A stretch of DNA of 64,000 nt from CBDESM01 sp965242485 (GTDB lineage: Bacteria; Chloroflexota; Dehalococcoidia; Bin125). A program made the translations under genes and the position numbers. The DNA lies in assembly GCA_965242485.1 (NCBI GenBank), contig CBDESM010000003.1:2549402-2613401 (forward strand), written 5' to 3'. Positions 58,765 through 64,000 of the stretch are shown one piece after another; positions within the stretch are counted from its first letter, which is position 1; each line of letters starts with the position of its first letter. Below the pieces are notes generated by a model. That model saw only the letters and a program-made list of their open reading frames with translations. It had not been told where the DNA came from and searched no databases.

Positions 58765-59875
58765 ATGACCGTCTTCGCCGCGACTTCCGCCGCTACGGCG
58801 GCCCTGCGCGCGCGGGTGGCGGGCCGCCGCATCGCGCCGGTCGCAGTCGGCCGCACGACGGCGATGTTCGCGGTCATCGCGCTGATCACGGCGGCGTTGG
58901 CGGTAGCCGGCGTCGCGCTCGGCTCGGTCTCGATCCCGTTGAGCGAAGTCTGGCGCGCGATCGCGGAGCCGGCGGGCGATTCGACTTGGGCAACCGTGGT
59001 GCAGCAGATCCGGGTGCCGCGGACGCTGACGGCGATGCTGGCAGGGCGCGGCCCTGGGCGTGGCCGGCCTGCAGATGCAGACGCTGTTCCGCAACCCGCT
59101 GGCCGACCCGTTCGTGCTCGGCATCTCGGCCGGCGCATCGCTGGGCGTCGCCGCGGTGGTGCTCGCGGCCGGGTCGACGATGTCGCTGTTCGCGGCCGGG
59201 CTGGGCTGGCTCGGGGAGCTGGGCGTGGCGGGCGCGGCCGTCGCGGGCGCGGCGTTGGTGATGCTGCTGGTGCTGGCGCTCTCGCTGCGGGTGCAGAGCA
59301 TCGTCACCGTGCTCGTCGTCGGACTGCTGGTCGGCTACCTGGTCGCCTCGCTGATCACGATCCTGCTGGCCTCGGCCCAGGAGCAGTTCGTGGACCAGTA
59401 CGTGCGCTGGGGCTTCGGCTCGTTCCGCGGCGTGACCTGGAGCGAGCTGCGCATCCTCGCGCCCGCCGTGGCGGCCGGGCTGCTGCTGGCGGCGCTGACG
59501 GTGAAGCAGCTCAACGTGCTGCTGCTGGGCGAGTCCTACGCGCGCAGCCTCGGCGTGCACGTGCGCCGCGCGCAGGTGGCGACGATGCTCGGCGCGGCCC
59601 TGCTGGCCGGCGTAGTGACCGCGTTCGCGGGGCCGATCGCGTTCCTCGGCGTCGCGATCCCGCACCTCGCCCGCGCGCTCTTCGGCAGCGGCGACCACCG
59701 CGTGCTGGTGCCGGCCGCCGCGCTCTGCGGGGCCGCCGTCGCGCTCGCCGCGGAGATCGCGGCGCAGCTGCCCGGCCTCGACGCGGCGCTGCCGCTCAAC
59801 GCCGTCACCGCCCTGATCGGCGCGCCCGTCGTGCTCGTCGTCCTGCTCCGCCGCCGCCGCCTCGCCGCCGTGTAG
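58765..59875 (+). pseudogene. FecCD/BtuC-type permease with one-base frameshift
   Basis: The first frame (from ATG 58765) encodes the N-terminal helix and VRQIRVP-like segment QQIRVPRTLTAMLAG. The second frame continues VAGLQMQTLFRNPLADPFVL and GISAGASLG to a full FecCD C-terminus (FAGPIAFLGVAIPHLARAL). Total length is 1111 bases, 370 codons plus one, as expected for one extra base. The likely site is the GGG at 59044-59046, since removing one G restores LAGAALGVAG. It may be a sequencing error, as the rest is intact and unbroken. It follows the binding-protein gene by 15 bases. No ATPase gene follows. Confidence 0.85.
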
Positions 59876-59913
59876 TCCGCGCCCGGCCCGCACGGCCCGG
59901 TCGCAGCCGCGCG

Positions 59914-59942
59914 TTCGGTCGCCGGGCGGCGTCGCCTATGCT
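59914..59942 (+). promoter_or_regulatory. Promoter: TTCGGT, 17 bases, TATGCT
   Basis: TTCGGT at 59914-59919 and TATGCT at 59937-59942 have a 17-base spacer. The GTG at 59949 follows six bases later. Confidence 0.45.
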
Positions 59943-59948
59943 GCGCGC

Positions 59949-61136
59949 GTGAGCGAAACGAACGGGCTGCGGCTGCCGCTGGACGGCATGCTGGTGATCA
60001 ACGCCGGGCAAATTCTGGCCGCGCCCTTCTGCGCGACGATGCTGGCCGAGTTCGGCGCGGACGTGATCAAGCTGGAGCGGCCCGGCAGCGGCGAGCCCAA
60101 CCACGGCTCGATCTCCTACGTGCAGGAGAACCGCTCCCAGCGCGGCGTCACCTGCAACCTCGCGCACCCCGATGGCAAGGAGCTCTTCCGCCGCCTCTGC
60201 GCCCGCGCCGACGTGCTGATCGAGAACTTCCGCCCGGGCACGCTGGAGAAGATGGGCGTCGGCCCGGATTCGCTGCGCGGCGAGAACCCGGGCCTCGTCT
60301 GCGTGCGCGTCTCCGGCTACGGGCAGACCGGGCCCTACCGCGAGCGCGCCGGCTTCGACCGAGTCGCGCTCGGCTTCGCCGGGATGACCTACACGACGGG
60401 CACGCCCGACGGCCCGCCCGTGCGCCCCGGCTACATGGTGGCCGACTACTCCGCCGGCGTGTTCGCCGCCTTCGGCGCCTTGGCCGCGCTGCGCGCGCGC
60501 GACGTCAACGGCGGCCTCGGCCAGGACGTCGACGTCGCGCTCTACGAGGCGATCTGGAAGCAGAGCGGGGCCCACGCCAGCACCTACATGCTCAGCGGCG
60601 CGAACCGCGAACGCTCCGGCAACTACTTCCCCGGCGTCGTCCCGGCCGAGCAGTTCGAGACCTCGGACGGGCACTTCCTGATCATCAACGCGACCACGCA
60701 GGGCACCTACGAGCGCCTCTGCGACGCGATGGAGCGGCCCGAACTGGTCGAGGACGAGCGCTTCAAGGAGCGCGACGCGCGGCGGGCCAACCACGCGGCG
60801 ATCCACGAGATCGTCGGCCGCTGGATCGAGACGCTCACGCTCGAAGGGGCGCAGGACGCGCTCGACCGGGCCGGCGTGCCCGCGACCAAGGTCTTCGCGA
60901 CCAGCGACATCCTCGCCGACGATCACTACGCGGCGCGCGATCAAGTCGTGGACGTGCCCTCGGAACAGCACGGCGTGCTGCCGCAGCCGGGCGTCGTGCC
61001 GCGGCTCTCGGCCACGCCGGGCGCGGTCAAGCACCGCGCGCCCACGCTGGGCGAGCACAACCGCGAGGTCTACGGCGGCATGCTGGGCTGCAGCGACGCC
61101 GAACTCGAACGACTGGCGGCTGAAGGCGTGATCTGA
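59949..61136 (+). CDS. CaiB/BaiF family CoA-transferase
   Basis: This 395-residue type III CoA-transferase starts with GTG (VSETNGLRLPLDGMLV). It has ILAAPFCATMLAEFGADVIK and LERPGSGEPN, then IENFRPGTLEKMGVG and VSGYGQTGPYRERAGFDRVA. GGLGQDVDVALYEAIWKQ and the ending LGEHNREVYGGMLG complete the family signatures. It is followed after 19 bases by a MaoC-like gene, suggesting acyl-CoA degradation. Confidence 0.94.
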   Translation: MSETNGLRLPLDGMLVINAGQILAAPFCATMLAEFGADVIKLERPGSGEPNHGSISYVQENRSQRGVTCNLAHPDGKELFRRLCARADVLIENFRPGTLEKMGVGPDSLRGENPGLVCVRVSGYGQTGPYRERAGFDRVALGFAGMTYTTGTPDGPPVRPGYMVADYSAGVFAAFGALAALRARDVNGGLGQDVDVALYEAIWKQSGAHASTYMLSGANRERSGNYFPGVVPAEQFETSDGHFLIINATTQGTYERLCDAMERPELVEDERFKERDARRANHAAIHEIVGRWIETLTLEGAQDALDRAGVPATKVFATSDILADDHYAARDQVVDVPSEQHGVLPQPGVVPRLSATPGAVKHRAPTLGEHNREVYGGMLGCSDAELERLAAEGVI

Positions 61137-61155
61137 CGCCGGAAGGAGACGCGGC

Positions 61156-61977
61156 ATGGCAACGGCGCTGGCGGAACGGATCACGACCGCATTCCTCGAC
61201 GGCGACGACTCGCTCGAGATCAACAACATCATCCACTCGACCGAGGGCGCGAAGATGTTCGGCTTCACCGCGGCCTTGGTCGGCGGCACCACCGTCTACG
61301 CCTGGGCCATCCCCGCCTTGGTCGAGGCGATCGGCGAAGACTGGCTCGATTTCGGCTGGATCGACGTCCGCTTCCGCCGGCCGGTCTTCCCCGGCGACAT
61401 CCTGACCACCCGCGTCGAAGCCGACGCCGACGGCAGCTTCACTTGGGCGATGACCAAGCCCGACGGCGACGCGGCGCTGGCCGGCAGCGCCGGGCTCGGC
61501 CTCGCCCCCTGGCTCGACGAGATCAGCGTGCCGAGCCAACTCGATCCGGCCCCGCCGGCTGAAGCGCCGGCCGTGCTCACGCCCGAGATGCTGCCCATCG
61601 GCGAGGACATCCCGCCCGAGTTGGTGCCGACCGCGATCGCCGATGCGGAGGAGTACGCGGACGAGCTCGCCCGCGACCCGCACGCCCGCTGGCACGGCCC
61701 CGGCGCGCGGATGCACCCCGGCTGGATCGCCGGCCGCGCCACGCGGCTGCTGCACCACACCTACACCTACCGCGCCGCGATCCACGCCGGTTCGCAAATC
61801 CAGCACTTCAAGCCGGTCCGCGCCGGCGCGCCCGTCACCGCCGCCGGCCGCATCGCCGAGGGCTTCCAGCGCAAAGAACACGAGTACCTGCTGCTCGACA
61901 TGGGCCTCTACGACGAGTCCCGCGAAGAGCTGGTCCGCATCCGCCACCGCACCATCTACCAAGTCGCCAAGCGCTGA
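61156..61977 (+). CDS. MaoC-like double hot-dog protein
   Basis: This 273-residue protein has two hot-dog repeats. The first contains IDVRFRRPVFPGDILTTRVE, typical of the MaoC or acyl-CoA thioester-binding fold. The second contains IHAGSQIQHFKPVRAGAPVT and RKEHEYLLLDMGLY. The family includes (R)-specific enoyl-CoA hydratases, but a clear D-x-x-x-x-H catalytic pair is not obvious. GGAAGGAGA lies seven bases before the ATG. It forms an operon with the CoA-transferase. Confidence 0.82.
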   Translation: MATALAERITTAFLDGDDSLEINNIIHSTEGAKMFGFTAALVGGTTVYAWAIPALVEAIGEDWLDFGWIDVRFRRPVFPGDILTTRVEADADGSFTWAMTKPDGDAALAGSAGLGLAPWLDEISVPSQLDPAPPAEAPAVLTPEMLPIGEDIPPELVPTAIADAEEYADELARDPHARWHGPGARMHPGWIAGRATRLLHHTYTYRAAIHAGSQIQHFKPVRAGAPVTAAGRIAEGFQRKEHEYLLLDMGLYDESREELVRIRHRTIYQVAKR

Positions 61978-62097
61978 GCGGGGCCGCAACGCGGCCGGGC
62001 AGCGCAGTCGGGCGTTCAACCGTTTCACCGCGCCGCGCTCGCGATCGACGTACAGTTATGTCGCCTAGCAGTTCCGCATCAGCGAGGCAGGGAACCC

Positions 62098-62635
62098 GTG
62101 TCCGAACCGAAGCACTCAGACGGCGGCGACGGGGATCGGGAAGCCGGCCCGCAGCACCGCACCGCTTGGCAGCGCCAAGTCGCCGAAGTTTTGCGTGATG
62201 CCGACCTGCCGCCGCCCGGACAGGATGATCCTCGGCGCGGATCTGCCGCCCGAACCCACGTATCGCGAGCTGCTGGCGATGTACGAAGTCGAGTTGTGCG
62301 AAAACAAGCTGCACATCTTGGTCGACGACCACATCGAGTACGAGATGAAGAATCTGCGGCTGCGCACGGTCTTCGAGCACCAAGAAACCAGCGAGTCGCC
62401 CGAACTCGCGCTGAGCGCGCTGCGCTCGGTGCAGAACCTGCAACGCCTGATCCGCAACGAGCAGATCGCCCTGCGCCAGCACGGGCGCATGCATGATCCC
62501 AACGAAGGTCCCGATGCGGAGGAAGCGAGCCGCAAGTTGGGCGAGATGCATGACCAGCTCGACATCGTCGGCGCGCTGATCCGGCGCTTGAACCCGGCCG
62601 CCGCCCGCGAGTTCGACGCTGAAGCAGAGGGCTGA
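62098..62635 (+). pseudogene. Frameshifted paralogue of the 44880 protein
   Basis: The frame from GTG 62098 encodes AWQRQVAEVLRDADLPPP, matching GWKQQVGDILEGADLPEP of the protein at 44880-45410. The match continues in another frame as LPPEPTYRELLAMYEVELCE and ends ALIRRLNPAAAREFDAE, matching RIRSLNPQAAADFDSG. Total length is 538 bases, one more than a multiple of three. Removing one C at 62230-62231 would join the frames through GQDDLGADLPPEP. TACAGT at 62051-62056 is a possible -10. A separate product from the ATG at 62195 (146 residues) is the alternative. Confidence 0.68.
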
Positions 62636-62667
62636 GCGAGCATCCCGAGTCGGAACGGGGCAGCCTT

Positions 62668-62673
62668 TATCCT
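62668..62673 (+). promoter_or_regulatory. -10 element TATCCT for DUF885 gene
   Basis: TATCCT lies seven bases before the GTG at 62681, a nearly leaderless arrangement like others in the window. Confidence 0.4.
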
Positions 62674-62680
62674 GTGCCGC

Positions 62681-64000
62681 GTGACCGCAATCGCCGACAT
62701 CTCCGACCGCTACGTGGGCGAGCTGGCGCAGCTCGACCCGATCATGGCCTCCTACCTCGGCCTGCCGACGCGGGAGGACGAATTGACCGACTACTCGCCC
62801 GAGGGCCATGCCGCGCGGGCGGATCTGCGCAACCGCGCCAAGCGCGAGCTGGAGGCGGCCGCGGCCGAAGACGAGCGCGACGAGGTCGCCCGGCGCGTGA
62901 TGCTCGAGCGGCTCGATTACGCGGCCGAGCTGCACGACGCGGGCGAGTGGCGGCGCGATCTCAACATCCTCGCGTCGCCGTTCCAAGGCATCCGCAGCCT
63001 CTTCGACAACCTGCCGCGCGAGACCGCGGAGCAGCGGGCCGAGCTGATCAACCGCCTCGGCCAAGTGCCGCGGGCGCTGGACCGCTACCGCGCCTCGCTG
63101 CTCGAGGGGATGCAGCGCGGGCAGGTCGTGGCCCGGCGGCAGGTGATCGAGTCGGCCCGGCAGGGCATCGTCTGGGCCGGAACTCCGGGCAAATCGTTCT
63201 TCGACGGCCTGCTCGACGGGGACGACGCCGAGTTCCGCGCCCGCGCAAGCCGCGCCGCGCAGGCCTACGCGGCCACGGCGCGATGGCTCACCGACGTCTA
63301 CCTGCCGCGCGCCGAGCCGCGCGATTTCGTCGGCGAGGAACGCTACGTCCGCGCCGCCCGCGGCTTCCTGGGCGACGTGATCGATCTGCACGACTCGTAT
63401 CAATGGGGCTGGGAAGAAGTCTGGCGGATCGGCGAACAGATGCAGGACGCGGCCGGGCAGATCGCGCCCGGAGCGGGCATCGCCGGGGCGATCGCGCAGC
63501 TGGAGGCGGACGACGCCCGCGCCATCGAGGGCGAGGATGCGTTCCGCGATTGGATGCAGCGGACGCAGGACGAGACGATGCGGCAGCTGAACGGGGAACA
63601 TTTCGACATCCCCGAACCGGTGCAGCGGATCGAGGCGATGATCGCCCCGCCCGGCGGCGCGCTGGCGATGTACTACACCGGCCCGACCGAAGATTTCTCG
63701 CGGCCCGGCCGCACTTGGTACCCGACCGGCGGCGCGACCCGCTTCCCGCTCTGGCGCGAGCTCAGCGTCTGCTACCACGAAGGCGTGCCCGGCCACCACC
63801 TGCAAATCGGCACCACGCGCTGGCTCGGCGAGCGGCTAACGCGGTTCCAGCGCCTGCTTGCCGGCACGTCGGGCTACGTCGAGGGCTGGGCCCTGTACGC
63901 GGAACGGCTGATGGACGAGCTGGGCTACTTCGAGGACCCGGCCTACCGGATGGGCTACCTGAGCAGCCAGGGCCTGCGCGCGGCACGGGTCGTCGCCGAT
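62681..64000 (+). CDS. DUF885 family zinc metallopeptidase-like protein (C-terminus beyond window)
   Basis: The first 440 residues are present; family members are about 550-600 long. It starts with GTG (VTAIADISDRYVGELAQLDP). The metal-binding region CYHEGVPGHHLQIGTTRW and the later GYVEGWALYAERLMDELG are diagnostic of the DUF885 group, which contains HExxxH-like dipeptidase relatives. No signal peptide is visible, so it is probably cytoplasmic. A role in peptide or amide hydrolysis is inferred from the family. Confidence 0.92.
   Translation, partial: MTAIADISDRYVGELAQLDPIMASYLGLPTREDELTDYSPEGHAARADLRNRAKRELEAAAAEDERDEVARRVMLERLDYAAELHDAGEWRRDLNILASPFQGIRSLFDNLPRETAEQRAELINRLGQVPRALDRYRASLLEGMQRGQVVARRQVIESARQGIVWAGTPGKSFFDGLLDGDDAEFRARASRAAQAYAATARWLTDVYLPRAEPRDFVGEERYVRAARGFLGDVIDLHDSYQWGWEEVWRIGEQMQDAAGQIAPGAGIAGAIAQLEADDARAIEGEDAFRDWMQRTQDETMRQLNGEHFDIPEPVQRIEAMIAPPGGALAMYYTGPTEDFSRPGRTWYPTGGATRFPLWRELSVCYHEGVPGHHLQIGTTRWLGERLTRFQRLLAGTSGYVEGWALYAERLMDELGYFEDPAYRMGYLSSQGLRAARVVAD

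Noticed and set aside
1..64000. Insertion sequences, transposases, rRNA operons, replication origin or CRISPR arrays
   Set aside because: Read on both strands; no transposase motifs, rRNA, DnaA-box clusters or spaced short repeats were seen.

Overview
This is a 64 kb stretch of a high-GC bacterial chromosome (typically 65-72% GC by eye) with dense genes on both strands. It carries two tRNA genes and housekeeping genes (mfd, pth, nnr, acpS, aat, mgtE, fabF, recJ and an EF-G2-type factor). No rRNA, CRISPR array, transposase or integrase was seen. The five CaiB/BaiF CoA-transferase domains, a phosphotriesterase-like hydrolase, MaoC and enoyl-CoA hydratase proteins and an ADP-forming acyl-CoA synthetase resemble the gene content of heterotrophic Chloroflexota of the Dehalococcoidia/SAR202 type. 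This assignment is an inference from gene content; an actinobacterium is not excluded. Promoters repeatedly show a GC-rich -10 element of the form TAGCCT or a close variant.

Layout. 1-6.9 kb (minus): pth and mfd are separated by two genes that share a C-terminal domain of unknown function. 7.0-12.7 kb: two tandem paralogous Mrr-like nucleases, a DNA methyltransferase and a DUF262/DUF1524 (GmrSD-type) nuclease form a restriction island. 12.7-14.8 kb: two-subunit acyl-CoA synthetase. 15.0-17.6 kb: excisionase-like HTH gene, a strikingly AT-rich secreted zincin gene, and a tail-anchored coiled-coil protein. 17.7-20.4 kb: phosphotriesterase-family hydrolase and a helical-toroid protein. 20.4-22.2 kb: lower-GC two-gene TOPRIM plus AAA ATPase module (OLD/PARIS-like). 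22.2-24.3 kb: nnr-acpS. 24.4-27.6 kb: small proteins, a PHP phosphoesterase and a second DUF262 nuclease. 27.6-31.6 kb: aat, an LpxL-like acyltransferase, tRNA-Arg(UCG), mgtE, tRNA-His(GUG) and a lipoprotein.

31.6-39.6 kb: surface protein, methyltransferase/DUF4202/double CaiB operon, an HNH nuclease interrupted by one in-frame stop, and a Panacea-domain protein with a coupled small gene. 39.6-48.1 kb: DinB protein, three tandem mini coiled-coil membrane proteins, fabF, recJ and an EF-G2 factor. 48.1-54.5 kb: two SIMPL proteins, an enoyl-CoA hydratase, a Uma2-like protein and two CaiB genes. 54.5-55.2 kb: three tandem genes for 51-54 residue proteins. 55.2-64 kb: MFS transporter; a cobalamin riboswitch upstream of a lipoprotein fusing a metal-chelate binding protein to a cyclophilin; a frameshifted FecCD permease; CaiB, MaoC, a frameshifted small gene and a partial DUF885 peptidase.

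How it fits together. The CoA-transferases, MaoC, hydratase and synthetase suggest broad acyl-CoA catabolism. The defence-type genes (two nucleases plus methylase, two GmrSD-like proteins, TOPRIM/ATPase, HNH remnant, Panacea pair) are scattered singly or in pairs. Three of the lower-GC defence modules begin just downstream of housekeeping genes whose 3' ends are C-rich and G-poor. Three reading frames are broken (one nonsense, two single-base shifts), which may be real decay or assembly error.
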